A stretch of 64,000 bases of DNA from Nocardia vermiculata NBRC 100427 (lineage in GTDB: Bacteria > Actinomycetota > Actinomycetes > Mycobacteriales > Mycobacteriaceae). Of the stretch, positions 38,791 through 49,343 are shown piece after piece. The DNA is taken from contig NZ_BDCA01000007.1 in NCBI RefSeq assembly GCF_001613265.1, positions 186,001 through 250,000 of the forward strand. The letters are read 5' to 3'. The notes beneath the pieces were generated by a model. That model ran no database searches and was not told where the DNA came from. It worked only from the letters and a program-made list of their open reading frames with translations. Each line of letters begins with the position of its first letter. The stretch's first letter is position 1. A program made the translations under genes and the position numbers.

Positions 38791-39972
38791 CTACAGTCCC
38801 CCGGGGATTCCACCACCGGCAGGCGGCACGCTCACATCGGGCACCGAAGGTACGGACGGCGCCGTCTGCGGCGGCTGCTGCACAGTCGGGACCACCGGCC
38901 CCGCGCCGCCGACGGTGGTCGGCGGCGCGGCGGTGGGATGTGACTGGGTCGGCGGTTCCTGGGTCGGCCGCTGCTGCGTCGGCGGTACGACAGTCGTCGG
39001 CGGCTTCTGGTGGTCGGTCGGTTGCTGCTGATTCGTCGGTTCGGTCCCGGTCTCCGGGACTCCCGAACCGTCCTGGCCGCCGGGCGCGGTCTGGCTCCGC
39101 ATGATCTCCGGCCCCGGCGTCGTCGGTTCGGAACCGGTGCTACCCGGCTGCTGCGGCTGGGTCGGTTCGGCTCCGGTCGTCGGCTGACGCGACTCACCGG
39201 GCTTCGCCGGATTCGACGGCGCCACCTGGGGTCCGGTGGTCGGTTGCGGGTTCGGGCTCGGCTCGAGCGATTCCAGCGCCGCGGCCACCTCCGGTGCGGA
39301 GGTTCGCAGCTGATTCAGCAGATGCTGCCAACGCACCTGGAGATCCTGCTTACGGGTGTGATTGTCGACCTGCGTGGTGCTGTCCGAGGCACTCTCCAGC
39401 AGAGCCTTGGCCTGGTCAGGATGTCCCTGATCGATCAGTGTCTGCGCCTTGGTCATATCGTCCTCGGCGTGCTGAGCGATCGTGGTCTGCGCCTGCTGGC
39501 TGAACACGACCTCCTTCACCCGCCACAACGGATCACCCGGCTGCGCACCGTAGGAGAACGCGGTGGTACCACCGGCGATCAGCGCGACCGCGGCCGCAGC
39601 GCCCATGATCGGGCGGACCAGACGCAATCTTCCACGCCGTTGCGCGTTAACTCTTACGTCGCGCGCACCGATCTCCTGATTGACGGCCGCCACCACGGCG
39701 TCCAGATCCGGTCCGGCCGGCATCGGAGCCTCGACGATATCCGCACGCCAATTCGCCAGCAGGCTCGCCAGCTGATATTCCTCGGCACTGTCGGTGGCGA
39801 CCTGACCGTCGCCGGCGATGGCTTCGATCAGTGCATCGTCGCGGCGGACCGCGGCGATATCCACCGGTCCGGCCTCGCCGGAATCCCCGGATGCCTCGGC
39901 GTAGGGACCGCTGTTCGGCGATCCAAGCCGCGCTTTCCAGTCGCCCCGACCGCGCTCGCCATCCCTAGCCAT
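38791..39972 (-). CDS. rsdA: anti-sigma-D factor RsdA
   Basis: A 393-residue single-pass membrane protein that holds SigD inactive. The cytoplasmic part has V-R-R-D-D-A-L-I-E-A-I near residue 40, the SigD-binding segment known from RsdA. One membrane helix (about 118-138, IMGAAAAVALIAGGTTAF) is followed by a helical region and a long Pro/Thr/Gln-rich external tail (about 240-390). In mycobacteria RsdA is released by proteolysis. I use ATG 39972, which overlaps the sigD stop by 8 bases. It is expected to be co-transcribed with sigD. Confidence 0.92.
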   Translation of the reverse strand: MARDGERGRGDWKARLGSPNSGPYAEASGDSGEAGPVDIAAVRRDDALIEAIAGDGQVATDSAEEYQLASLLANWRADIVEAPMPAGPDLDAVVAAVNQEIGARDVRVNAQRRGRLRLVRPIMGAAAAVALIAGGTTAFSYGAQPGDPLWRVKEVVFSQQAQTTIAQHAEDDMTKAQTLIDQGHPDQAKALLESASDSTTQVDNHTRKQDLQVRWQHLLNQLRTSAPEVAAALESLEPSPNPQPTTGPQVAPSNPAKPGESRQPTTGAEPTQPQQPGSTGSEPTTPGPEIMRSQTAPGGQDGSGVPETGTEPTNQQQPTDHQKPPTTVVPPTQQRPTQEPPTQSHPTAAPPTTVGGAGPVVPTVQQPPQTAPSVPSVPDVSVPPAGGGIPGGL

Positions 39973-40543
39973 ACATTTCACCTGCCCTCGCCACTTGTGA
40001 CTTCAGTTTCGCGAGCGCCCGATGCTGAGCCACTCGTATAGCTCCCGCCGTACTGCCCACGGCGGCAGCAGTTTCTTCTGCTGACAACCCCATGACCAAA
40101 CGCAGGATCAGGATCTCTCGATGCTTGTCCGGAAGCGTGGCCAGCAGACTGTTCATCTGCCGGCTCGTTTCGGACTCGAGAGCTCGCTGCTCCGGCCCAT
40201 GGTCGGTGGATATGACATCTGGTACTTCGGCCATCGCGTCCGCCTTGTTACGGGCAGCGTTGCGATGAGCATCGGCAACCTTGTGCGAAGCGATCCCGTA
40301 CACGAAAGCCATGAACGGCCGGCCCTGGTCCTGGTAGCGCGGCAGGGCGGTCATCACAGCCAAGCAGACCTCCTGTGCCACATCATCCGCGGAGAGCTGC
40401 CCGCGCTCCGCGGCACCGATCCTCGCGCGGCAATAGCGCACCACCGGCGGACGGATATTTTCCAGTACCTGAGCTAGAGCCGAACGGTCGCCCTGAGCTG
40501 CGGCAGCTACGGCGGCGTCCAACCCCTCGCCCGAGTGCGTCAT
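39965..40543 (-). CDS. sigD: ECF RNA polymerase sigma factor SigD
   Basis: A 192-residue ECF sigma factor. Region 2 (about 25-95) contains LSADDVAQEVCLAVM and the -10-recognition stretch FMAFVYGIASHKVAD; region 4 (about 130-185) has LPDKHREILILRLVMGLS and the helix-turn-helix SAEETAAAVGSTAGAIRVAQHRAL. ATG 40543 is preceded by TATCTC, not a ribosome site, so translation may be leaderless. It overlaps rsdA. In M. tuberculosis SigD acts in stationary phase and lipid/ribosomal gene control. Confidence 0.94.
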   Translation of the reverse strand: MTHSGEGLDAAVAAAAQGDRSALAQVLENIRPPVVRYCRARIGAAERGQLSADDVAQEVCLAVMTALPRYQDQGRPFMAFVYGIASHKVADAHRNAARNKADAMAEVPDVISTDHGPEQRALESETSRQMNSLLATLPDKHREILILRLVMGLSAEETAAAVGSTAGAIRVAQHRALAKLKSQVARAGEMYG

Positions 40544-40670
40544 CGTCAGAGATATTCCTGGCGTTACAAGTGGCACGGCCGTATTTCGGCCGGTGCTTCC
40601 ACCGGTCGGTGGAACGAAACCAACAATAGCGGCTCGGCTATGTGAGCCGGACAACACGGGGGATCAGGTT

Positions 40671-41555
40671 TCACCCGGCATCCGCCGCGGTACGCAGCCG
40701 ACCGCCACGACCTGCCAGAACTCGCGAGTACTCGTCCGCCTCCGCCGCAGCGCTCCTGGCAGCGGGGGATTCACACACCCCCGACCGCAACATCGCCGCC
40801 GCCCAGCGCAACGGCAGTAGTTCATGCTCGGCACACTGTGCGTTCACTTGGTCCGCCCGCGCGCGACTGCGATCGATATCACCCGCGCCCGCGGCCGCAG
40901 CGGCCGTCAGCAATCGCGATTTGACCTGGTGCCGGATCGACCCCCATTCCTGCGCCGCCGCCAGTGCCGCCTCGGCATGCACCGCTGCCGGTTCACCGAT
41001 CAGGCCGCTGCCGGGGGCGGCTAGAGCCGTTTCCGCGCTGACCCAGTGCCAGCGCACCAGCGCCCGCATACCCACCGGGGCACGGTCCATTTCGGCACGG
41101 CAGCGCCGCAGCAGGCGGGCCGACACCTGCGGCCGCCCGACCCCGAGCGCATCGGCCGCCAGTCCGGTCAGCGCATCGCAGATCGCCGCCGCGCGGAGCG
41201 GATCACCGGATACCTCCCGAGCCGACCCGGCGACCTGTACCAAGGCCTGCCCGTCCAGCGCCGATGCCCGGGCATGCCACCCCAGCTGCCGCAACAGCGA
41301 CGCCTCGGTCGAGAGCGCCAGCGACCGCAGCGCCGGATCACCGGTCGTGCGAACGACATCGATCAGCTCGGCTCGCGCGGCCGCGTACCACCCTTGACCA
41401 CCGAGCACGACCGCGCGCAACCAGCAGCCTGCGGGATCGACACCCCGCGGCAGATCCGCGAGGGCGATACCGGGGCGACCACCGAATGCCGCCTCCCACA
41501 GCAATGCGCGAACCGAATCCAGCAACCGGCCCTCGCGCGGCGACAAATCCAACAC
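40671..41555 (-). CDS. conserved helical protein (Rv3415c-like)
   Basis: A 294-residue all-helical protein, rich in Ala, Arg and Leu, that looks like tandem helix pairs (TPR-like), for example CWLRAVVLGGQGWYAAARAEL. Its place between sigD and whiB3 matches Rv3415c (about 275 residues). No catalytic motif or membrane segment is visible. GTG 41555 is the likely start. The function is unknown; a regulatory scaffold role would be a guess. Confidence 0.82.
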   Translation of the reverse strand: MLDLSPREGRLLDSVRALLWEAAFGGRPGIALADLPRGVDPAGCWLRAVVLGGQGWYAAARAELIDVVRTTGDPALRSLALSTEASLLRQLGWHARASALDGQALVQVAGSAREVSGDPLRAAAICDALTGLAADALGVGRPQVSARLLRRCRAEMDRAPVGMRALVRWHWVSAETALAAPGSGLIGEPAAVHAEAALAAAQEWGSIRHQVKSRLLTAAAAAGAGDIDRSRARADQVNAQCAEHELLPLRWAAAMLRSGVCESPAARSAAAEADEYSRVLAGRGGRLRTAADAG

Positions 41556-42211
41556 CAGCGCACCTTATCCGGACTCACCGGGGACGACCTGTTCCATCCG
41601 GGCTATTTCTCAGCGAAAAATGACTGCGCGTGTTTCGGTCGTGTAAATCTCCGGCGAGCTAACAAGCAGCGCACCGAATCGACATTTGCAATCTTTTCGG
41701 ATTATTAACGTCGGGGCCTCGAGCCGGACATCCAGCCTTCTTCACGATCACGGTCTCCATGTGCTGGATCACATATCACACCCCCCAAGACTGGGTAGCG
41801 CGACATACGATTTCCGCCACCAACCCCTGCCGAACTGGGAAAATGTAGAAATGAACAGACAGCCAGCACTGTTGGTGAAAACCGGATAACCGACCAGTAT
41901 CACTATCTCGGGCCGAAAAGTAAACAGCGCGGAGGTAAATCTGGGAACCACTGGAATTACGATCAGCGACGGGGTAAGTATTGACGTGATTTCACCGCGC
42001 GACCTAATGTACGTCATCGCCGTCGTCGGCGCCGCGCGAAATTGCGGCGACCGCGCGTACTGCGATCGCCGCGCACGATGGCGATACGGTCCGAGCCCGA
42101 TCTCGGCGAGGTCACTGCCGCCCCCGCCCCCGCCCCGGGTCCGGACAGACCGCTGCTGACCAAGCACCGCTCGACAACGCCGACGAGCTCGCACCATGAG
42201 GAGTTCACCAC
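41556..42211. other. AT-richer divergent region upstream of whiB3
   Basis: A 656-base gap without a supportable gene. The part from about 41640 to 42010 is strikingly less GC-rich than the rest of the window. It contains a good promoter for whiB3 (41981-42010), leaving a leader of about 195 bases that is again GC-rich. I see no conserved small ORF, though short frames exist on both strands. Confidence 0.65.
41981..42010 (+). promoter_or_regulatory. whiB3 promoter
   Basis: TTGACG (41981-41986) and TAATGT (42005-42010) with an 18-base spacer make the most consensus-like housekeeping promoter seen in the window. Transcription would start near 42017. Confidence 0.6.
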
Positions 42212-42505
42212 ATGCCCATGCCCACCCACCTACCCGGACCGAACGCCGACATCTGGGATTGGCAGATGCGCGGCTCGTGTCGCGGCGTGGACTCCGCCGT
42301 CTTCTTCCATCCCGATGGAGAGCGCGGCCGGGCCCGGACGCAGCGCGAGTTGCGTGCGAAGGAGATCTGCCGCACCTGCCCGGTACTGATGCAGTGCCGG
42401 AGCCATGCACTGAAGGTCAGCGAGCCCTACGGGATCTGGGGCGGCATGTCCGAGGCCGAACGGGAGCTCCACGCACGGCGAAATCGACGCCGAATGGCGG
42501 TCTGA
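42212..42505 (+). CDS. whiB3: WhiB-family iron-sulfur regulator WhiB3
   Basis: A 97-residue redox-sensing transcription regulator. The four cluster-binding Cys are at 23, 53, 56 and 62 (C-x29-C-x2-C-x5-C), followed by G-I-W-G-G, which contacts the sigma factor, and a basic C-terminus (HARRNRRR) for DNA. The wording and position match Rv3416. It senses O2 and NO through a [4Fe-4S] cluster and adjusts lipid and redox metabolism in mycobacteria. ATG 42212 has GAGGAG 8 bases upstream. Confidence 0.95.
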   Translation: MPMPTHLPGPNADIWDWQMRGSCRGVDSAVFFHPDGERGRARTQRELRAKEICRTCPVLMQCRSHALKVSEPYGIWGGMSEAERELHARRNRRRMAV

Positions 42506-42819
42506 CCGGCGCTCGCCAATTTCGGTCCGAGCCCGCCAATCCGAACCGAGCGGGGCGCCGAATACCTAGCAAACACCCGGCCATCGAACAGGGCCGGCGA
42601 CACCGGTACCGGCGCAGGTACTCGACCACCGTCGATTCGCTTGCCGCAGGTATGGCCCGCAATCGCATCAGCTCACAGTTTTCGTGCAGACATCGACGTC
42701 TTCCGGCGTGTCCCTCGGCGCGTCCCGGCGTGTCGAGTCGTTGGCGAAAACGACTGGGCCGCAGATGCCTTACCCGACGCACCCCACCGGAAGGGAGGTC
42801 ATAGCCTCACGCTACGGTA
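42506..42819. other. spacer between whiB3 and the SigK-like gene
   Basis: A 314-base stretch on which I find no gene. A short hairpin, AGTCGTT/AACGACT (about 42730-42752), may end the whiB3 transcript. Ahead of the sigma gene there is GGAAGGGAGG near 42789-42798, too far from the start to be a normal ribosome site. Confidence 0.5.
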
Positions 42820-43500
42820 GTGGCCGATGACACAGAATGGAGCGTTGTGACAACGCGGCCGCCGGCCGCAGAGGACGACTCGTTCCAAGGTTCCATCAGG
42901 GACGATCGGACAACCACACCAGTTGTGGGCTCTGCGACGACGGCACGCGCAGCCGAAGGCATCGAACTGGCCGCACTTCTCGAACGTTGCGGCAGGTCTG
43001 ATCGACAAGCCTTCGCGGAGTTGTACGACCGCACGTGCGCCCGGGTCTACGGACTGGTGCTGCGTGTCCTCCACGATCCCGGTTATGCGGAGGAGACGAC
43101 ACAGGAGGTCTACCTCCAGATCTGGCGCACCGCAGCCAATTTCGACGCAGCCAAGGGATCGGCGGTGACCTGGCTGATGACGCTCGCGCATCGCCGCGCC
43201 GTCGACCGCGTCCGCGCCGAACAGGCTCATGCACAGCGCGAGGTCATCTACGGTGCCGGCACGCAGGGCAATGAATTCGACGAGGTCACCGAGGAAGTCG
43301 GACGTCGGCTGGAACAGCAGGCCGTACGCGAGAGCCTCGCCACCCTCACCGAGACCCAACGTGAGGCAATCACACTGGCCTACTTCGGCGGCCGGACTTA
43401 TGCGGAGGTCGCCACCTACCTGGGTGTAGGGCTACCGACCGTCAAGTCCCGTATACGGGATGGATTGACACGACTGAAAAAGAGCTTGGGAGTGACGTGA
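42820..43500 (+). CDS. sigK: SigK-like ECF sigma factor
   Basis: A 226-residue ECF sigma factor close in wording to SigK. Region 2 has DPGYAEETTQEVYLQIWR and AVTWLMTLAHRRAVDRVR; region 4 has LTETQREAITLAYFGGRTY and GVGLPTVKSRIRDGLTRLK. About 45 N-terminal residues are extra and variable, so GTG 42820 is uncertain and GTG 42847 is an alternative. The next gene, 1 base after the stop, is an RskA-type anti-sigma domain. In mycobacteria SigK drives its own locus and mpt70/mpt83. Confidence 0.88.
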   Translation: MADDTEWSVVTTRPPAAEDDSFQGSIRDDRTTTPVVGSATTARAAEGIELAALLERCGRSDRQAFAELYDRTCARVYGLVLRVLHDPGYAEETTQEVYLQIWRTAANFDAAKGSAVTWLMTLAHRRAVDRVRAEQAHAQREVIYGAGTQGNEFDEVTEEVGRRLEQQAVRESLATLTETQREAITLAYFGGRTYAEVATYLGVGLPTVKSRIRDGLTRLKKSLGVT

Positions 43501-43501
43501 G

Positions 43502-43765
43502 ATGAACCAGAGCCAGATCGATCTTGCGCATACGGTCGCGCTCGGATCGATCGGCGACGAGGACCAGCGCGCGGTCCAGGATCTCCTGGATACCGGGGAT
43601 CCGAATCTGCGCGCGGACTTCGACACGGAAGTGCAACTGACCAGAGAAGCTCTTGCCCTGTTCGCCTCGACGTCGGCCGTCCAGCCGCCGCCCGGTCTGC
43701 GCGCCCGCCTGCTGGACGCAGTCACCGAGAACCGTCCCCCCACCGCCCCCAGTCCGACGACATAG
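43502..43765 (+). CDS. short RskA-type anti-sigma factor without membrane anchor
   Basis: An 87-residue protein matching only the cytoplasmic sigma-binding part of RskA (LAHTVALGSIGDEDQRAVQ, then EVQLTREALALFA and P-P-P-G-L-R-A-R-L-L-D-A-V). Typical RskA proteins continue with a membrane helix and an external domain, giving about 230 residues. Here a stop follows and a terminator hairpin begins 16 bases later, so no hidden downstream exon or frameshift can restore them. It probably binds the SigK-like factor in the cytoplasm. ATG 43502 is 1 base past the sigma stop. Confidence 0.85.
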   Translation: MNQSQIDLAHTVALGSIGDEDQRAVQDLLDTGDPNLRADFDTEVQLTREALALFASTSAVQPPPGLRARLLDAVTENRPPTAPSPTT

Positions 43766-43781
43766 CAGTCACCGCAACGAC

Positions 43782-43825
43782 AAACGGCCTGTTCACGTTT
43801 CGTGGGAAACGTGAACAGGCCGTTT
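43782..43825. terminator. bidirectional intrinsic terminator
   Basis: Perfect 19-base arms (43782-43800, 43807-43825; core CGGCCTGTTCACG) around a CGTGGG loop. The outer AAA/TTT ends give a short U run in both directions. It separates the convergent anti-sigma gene and groEL. Confidence 0.85.
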
Positions 43826-43850
43826 CGGTTGCCGAACGTTCAGCCGGATC

Positions 43851-45578
<1,728 letters not shown>

Positions 45579-45654
45579 TTACGGTGCGATCCGAGTCGCG
45601 GGCGACGATGAAGTCGTCGTGGCTCGGACGACCGCGCAAGTCATCGAGGAAACG

Positions 45655-45957
45655 TCACTTGTCGACGACGGCCAGCAGGTCGCGCGCCGACAGGATCAGG
45701 TACTCCTCGCCGGCGTACTTGATCTCGGTGCCGCCGTACTTGCTGTAGATGACGACGTCGCCTTCCTTGACGTCCAGCGGAATGCGCTTCTCGCCGTCCT
45801 CATCCCACCGGCCTGGTCCGACGGCGACGACGGTGCCCTCCTGGGGCTTCTCCTTCGCCGTGTCGGGAATGACCAGGCCGGAGGCGGTCGTCGTCTCAGC
45901 CTCGTTGGCCTGGACGAGGATCTTGTCCTCGAGCGGCTTGATGTTCACGCTCGCCAC
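45655..45957 (-). CDS. groS: co-chaperonin GroES (10 kDa)
   Basis: A 100-residue lid of the GroEL folding chamber. The conserved start K-P-L-E-D-K-I-L-V, the mobile loop with [18 protein letters not shown] and the C-terminal [10 protein letters not shown] are present. GTG 45957 starts it, with GGAGGG about 6 bases upstream. A CIRCE operator lies about 155 bases upstream. Confidence 0.97.
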   Translation of the reverse strand: MASVNIKPLEDKILVQANEAETTTASGLVIPDTAKEKPQEGTVVAVGPGRWDEDGEKRIPLDVKEGDVVIYSKYGGTEIKYAGEEYLILSARDLLAVVDK

Positions 45958-46112
45958 GTTGAGCCCTCCACTTTCAGGGGATTCAATCTCGTCCGGGGCT
46001 GTTCCCCGGACTCACGGTTTCGGTCGGTTCCGACCCTGTGCACAGCCCCGTCGTCGCGGGTGCCGGGACCCCTGCCCAGAAGTCGAGCCGGCACTGAGCC
46101 AACCAGTGCCGA

Positions 46113-46139
46113 CTAGCACTCTATACACGAGAGTGCCAG
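46113..46139 (-). promoter_or_regulatory. CIRCE operator (HrcA site) of groES-groEL1
   Basis: CTAGCACTC-N9-GAGTGCCAG is a near-perfect copy of the CIRCE element TTAGCACTC-N9-GAGTGCTAA. HrcA bound here represses groES-groEL1 until heat or folding stress. It is also about 390 bases from the start of the divergent Hsp70-like gene. Confidence 0.93.
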
Positions 46140-46531
46140 CGCTCAAGGGTGGGCAGTGCTGATTCGGCGACACGCCCGGAACCGTGGCAATTGATCGAGA
46201 AAATCTGTAACGTTCGGATAACGGAATGTGACAGTATGTAGGACGGTTCCGTGATCGGTCGTGCTCTCACAGCTGCCCTCAGCCGTAACCGCCACGCGAT
46301 CCGCCCGATTACCAGCGTCACCCCACAGCTTCACATTGGCGCGCGAATTCCTTCGCGCGTGCCGGAGCGGAGGTTCGACCGCGCGACCTGCGGTCGATTC
46401 TGCCCCGGAGCGGATCGCACCCTCGGGACAGACAGCCCGAAAGGATCGCTCGTCGATCCGGTCCGCACAGTGCTCGCCGCACAGCGGATGTCCGTGACGT
46501 CCGCTCGACAAGCTCGAGAAGGGAGGTGAAC
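46140..46531. other. divergent promoter region between groES and the Hsp70-like gene
   Basis: About 390 bases. The half near CIRCE (46180-46250) is AT-richer and contains ordinary promoter-like hexamers on both strands, none clear enough to assign. The half near the Hsp70-like gene is GC-rich leader without a supportable ORF. Confidence 0.5.
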
Positions 46532-48247
46532 ATGCGAACATCCCTCGGCATCTCCGCCGGCAACGAGGTCGTCTGCTCGGCCGTCGTCGCGACGGCGCCC
46601 AACGGGGCCCAGAGTTTCGACTACCGCATCGTCTCGGCCGACGTGGCGCATTCCGATCCCGGCGACCTGGTGGCCTCGTCGATCGAACTGATGACCACAC
46701 AGATGCCGCCCGACTATCTGCACCGGGTCGGCACGCACAGCCCCGGCGCCGCCGCTCCGCAGAACAGGCCGGTCCCCGCGGGAGCGATCGCAGTCGCCTA
46801 CCGAGATCGCGAGCAGGCGATGGCGATCCGCGCTGCGATCGGCCGGCAGCGCCGGGACGTGCAGCTCATCCCCGAAAGCACGGCCGCCCTCACCTATCTG
46901 CGGGACACCGGGCTGCTCGACCGCTACGAGACCGTCGCGGTCATCGACCTGGGTGCCTCCGGGATGACGGTGACCGTGGCCGACCTCGCCGACGATACGG
47001 TGCTGCGCTCGGAGCGCACCGAGGTCATCAGCGGCGAAGCCGTCGACGAGTTGATCCACCAGCACCTGCTGGACTGCCATTTCTCGCGGCGCGGCACCCG
47101 GCCCAACCGCAATACGCTGATCAACCGCAGCCGGGCCGCCAAGGAGCACCTGTCCATCGCCCCGGCCGTGACGATCGATCACGTGGCGGGCAAGCCACTC
47201 AAGCTGACTCGCGCCGACTTCGCCGAGCTCATCGCCGGCCTGCTGGACGATATGGCCGCCTATGCCCGGGCGGTCTTCGCTCGGGCACCGAAATCGCCGC
47301 AGGCGGTCGCCGTCATCGGCGGCGGCGCGAATATCGCGTCGGTGGTGGAGGGGTTGGACGCCCTGCTCGACATCCCCGTGCTCTCGGTGCCCGAACCGGA
47401 GGCCGTGACGGCGAAGGGTGCGGCATTGATCGCCGATTCGGCCCAGCCGTCGGCCTTCTCCCCGATCGCACTCGGCGGCGAACGCTCCACCAGCACCTTC
47501 ACCAAACTTGTCGGCACCCTGGCCGGCGCGATCGTGGTGGTCGGGCTGGTGGTCGGCTACGGCGTCAAGGAGCTCGTGCCTGCCGCCGAGGAGCCCGTGA
47601 ACCCGGCGGGTACCACGAACACCACGCAGTTCACCACGCCTGCGACGACCACTCCGCTCGCGACCGGTGCCACACCGAGCTCCGACGGGGACGACCACAG
47701 CGACCGCGCGCCGGAGAGCACCACCTACCACACCACGAAGCCACAGAGCTCCGATCCCGGCCGCCCGGCGGAAAGCACGGAACAGACCACCAGCACCGGC
47801 GAACCCACGTCGACGACCGATACGTCCAGTACACCGGTGTTGCGACCGGACCCGGATCTGCCACAGATCCCGCTGCCGGACCTCCCGGACCTGCTGGGCC
47901 CGCTCCTGCGCACCACCACACCGCAGACTGTGCCGCCCGAGACGAGCCGCCCCGGCACGAACACTCCTGAAGCGGAGACCCCTGCCGCACCGGGCACTTC
48001 CGACGCACCCGGTCACCCGGAGTCCGCACCGGCGCAGGCCGCACCGCAACCTCGGGATCCCCGCCTGCCGGTCCCGCCGCGCGCGAGTTCGGGTTCTGCC
48101 GATACCGAGCGAGTCCCGCAGGCCGACACCGCCCCACCGGCCGATCCGGCTGCTCCACCGGCCGATCCGGCCGCCCCGCCGAACCGGACCACGGCGCCGG
48201 CCCCCGCCCCGAGTCAGGACTCGGTAACGGTTCGACCGGAGGACTGA
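46532..48247 (+). CDS. membrane-anchored Hsp70-like (actin-ATPase fold) protein
   Basis: A 571-residue protein. Residues about 1-310 have an Hsp70/actin-type nucleotide fold: a diverged first phosphate motif (LGISAGNE instead of GIDLGTT), the second phosphate motif VIDLGASGMTVTV near 140, and the adenosine motif VAVIGGGANIASV near 270. There is no substrate-binding domain. One membrane helix (about 330-350) is followed by a Thr/Ser/Pro-rich external tail of over 200 residues with a P-P-A-D-P-A-A repeat. ATG 46532 has GGGAGG upstream. It is divergent from groES; role unknown. Confidence 0.8.
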   Translation: MRTSLGISAGNEVVCSAVVATAPNGAQSFDYRIVSADVAHSDPGDLVASSIELMTTQMPPDYLHRVGTHSPGAAAPQNRPVPAGAIAVAYRDREQAMAIRAAIGRQRRDVQLIPESTAALTYLRDTGLLDRYETVAVIDLGASGMTVTVADLADDTVLRSERTEVISGEAVDELIHQHLLDCHFSRRGTRPNRNTLINRSRAAKEHLSIAPAVTIDHVAGKPLKLTRADFAELIAGLLDDMAAYARAVFARAPKSPQAVAVIGGGANIASVVEGLDALLDIPVLSVPEPEAVTAKGAALIADSAQPSAFSPIALGGERSTSTFTKLVGTLAGAIVVVGLVVGYGVKELVPAAEEPVNPAGTTNTTQFTTPATTTPLATGATPSSDGDDHSDRAPESTTYHTTKPQSSDPGRPAESTEQTTSTGEPTSTTDTSSTPVLRPDPDLPQIPLPDLPDLLGPLLRTTTPQTVPPETSRPGTNTPEAETPAAPGTSDAPGHPESAPAQAAPQPRDPRLPVPPRASSGSADTERVPQADTAPPADPAAPPADPAAPPNRTTAPAPAPSQDSVTVRPED

Positions 48248-48308
48248 ATCCGCCACGGCCGGGCAGGCAACGTAGCCGGACGCTCGCCGACTTCGAAATA
48301 CCTGTGCT

Positions 48309-49343
48309 TCAGCGGATCTGGCTGGTCGCCACCGACAACCCGGGGTCGGTCGCCACCGACAATGGTGACGGTGCGGCGCCTCCCGCGATCACATGCGCGC
48401 CGAGAGTCGCGATCATCACGCCGTTGTCGGTGCACAAGCGCGGTTTCGGCACGCGCAGCGTGATACCCACGGCGGCACAGCGCTCCGCTGCCATCGAGCG
48501 GATTCGCGAGTTCGCGGTCGCGCCGCCACCGAGCACCAGGGTGTCCACGCCGACGTCCCGCGCGGCACGTACCGCTTTCATGGTCAGCACGTCGGCGACC
48601 GCTTCCTGGAACGACGCGGCGATGTCGGGGATCGGGAGTTCCGTACCGGTGCGCTGCGCCGCTTCGACATATCGTGCGACGGCGGTCTTCAAGCCCGAGA
48701 AGGAGAAGTCGTAGCGCGGGTCGCGGGGACCGGTCATGCCGCGCGGGAATGCGATCGCTGCCGGATCGCCGTGCGCGGCAGCGGCATCCAGAGCCGGGCC
48801 GCCCGGAAATCCGAGATCCAGCAGTCGTGCCACCTTGTCGAACGCCTCGCCCGCCGCGTCGTCGACGGTACTGCCGAGTTCGACTATCGGATCGGCCAGA
48901 TCGGTGACCTGCAGCAGATGAGTATGTCCCCCGGATACCAGCAGGGCCACGCAGGGCGGCATCGGGCCGTGTTCGAGGGTGTCGACGGCAACGTGCCCAC
49001 CCAGATGATTCAGCGCGTACAGCGGAATATCCCAGGCCGCCGCATACGCCTTCGCGGCCGCGACCCCCACCAGCAGGGCACCTGCCAGGCCGGGGCCGAT
49101 CGTCACCGCCAGTGCATCGGGCTTGGCGATCCCCGCTGCGGACAGTGCGCGGCGCATCGCCGGCACGACGGCCTCCAGATGGGCACGCGAGGCGATCTCG
49201 GGAACGACCCCGCCGAAACGCGCATGCTGGTCGACGCTGGAGGCGACCTCGTCGGCGAGCAACTCACAGGTGCCGTCCGGGTGCCGGCGAACGATGCCCA
49301 CTCCGGTTTCGTCACAGGAACTCTCGATACCCAGGACGATCAT
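48309..49343 (-). CDS. tsaD: tRNA t6A synthase catalytic subunit TsaD
   Basis: A 344-residue Kae1/Qri7 ATPase that joins threonylcarbamoyl to adenosine-37 of ANN-reading tRNAs. It opens with [17 protein letters not shown], has the metal-binding H-x-x-x-H (NHLGGH with its neighbour AHLEAV earlier), and the ATP motifs [13 protein letters not shown] and LGGGATANS. The final 20 residues are variable. ATG 49343 overlaps the rimI stop by 4 bases. TsaB and TsaE, its partners, are in the same run. Confidence 0.96.
   Translation of the reverse strand: MIVLGIESSCDETGVGIVRRHPDGTCELLADEVASSVDQHARFGGVVPEIASRAHLEAVVPAMRRALSAAGIAKPDALAVTIGPGLAGALLVGVAAAKAYAAAWDIPLYALNHLGGHVAVDTLEHGPMPPCVALLVSGGHTHLLQVTDLADPIVELGSTVDDAAGEAFDKVARLLDLGFPGGPALDAAAAHGDPAAIAFPRGMTGPRDPRYDFSFSGLKTAVARYVEAAQRTGTELPIPDIAASFQEAVADVLTMKAVRAARDVGVDTLVLGGGATANSRIRSMAAERCAAVGITLRVPKPRLCTDNGVMIATLGAHVIAGGAAPSPLSVATDPGLSVATSQIR

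Noticed and set aside
46113..46139. HAIR (HspR) site for the chaperonin genes
   Set aside because: The repeat has the CIRCE half-sites and 9-base spacing; the HAIR consensus CTTGAGT-N7-ACTCAAG is not present.
46331..48256. 641-codon minus-strand frame opposite the Hsp70-like gene
   Set aside because: Composition (very Arg/Gly-rich) and lack of start signal mark it as a shadow of the sense gene, which has a good ribosome site and nucleotide-binding motifs.
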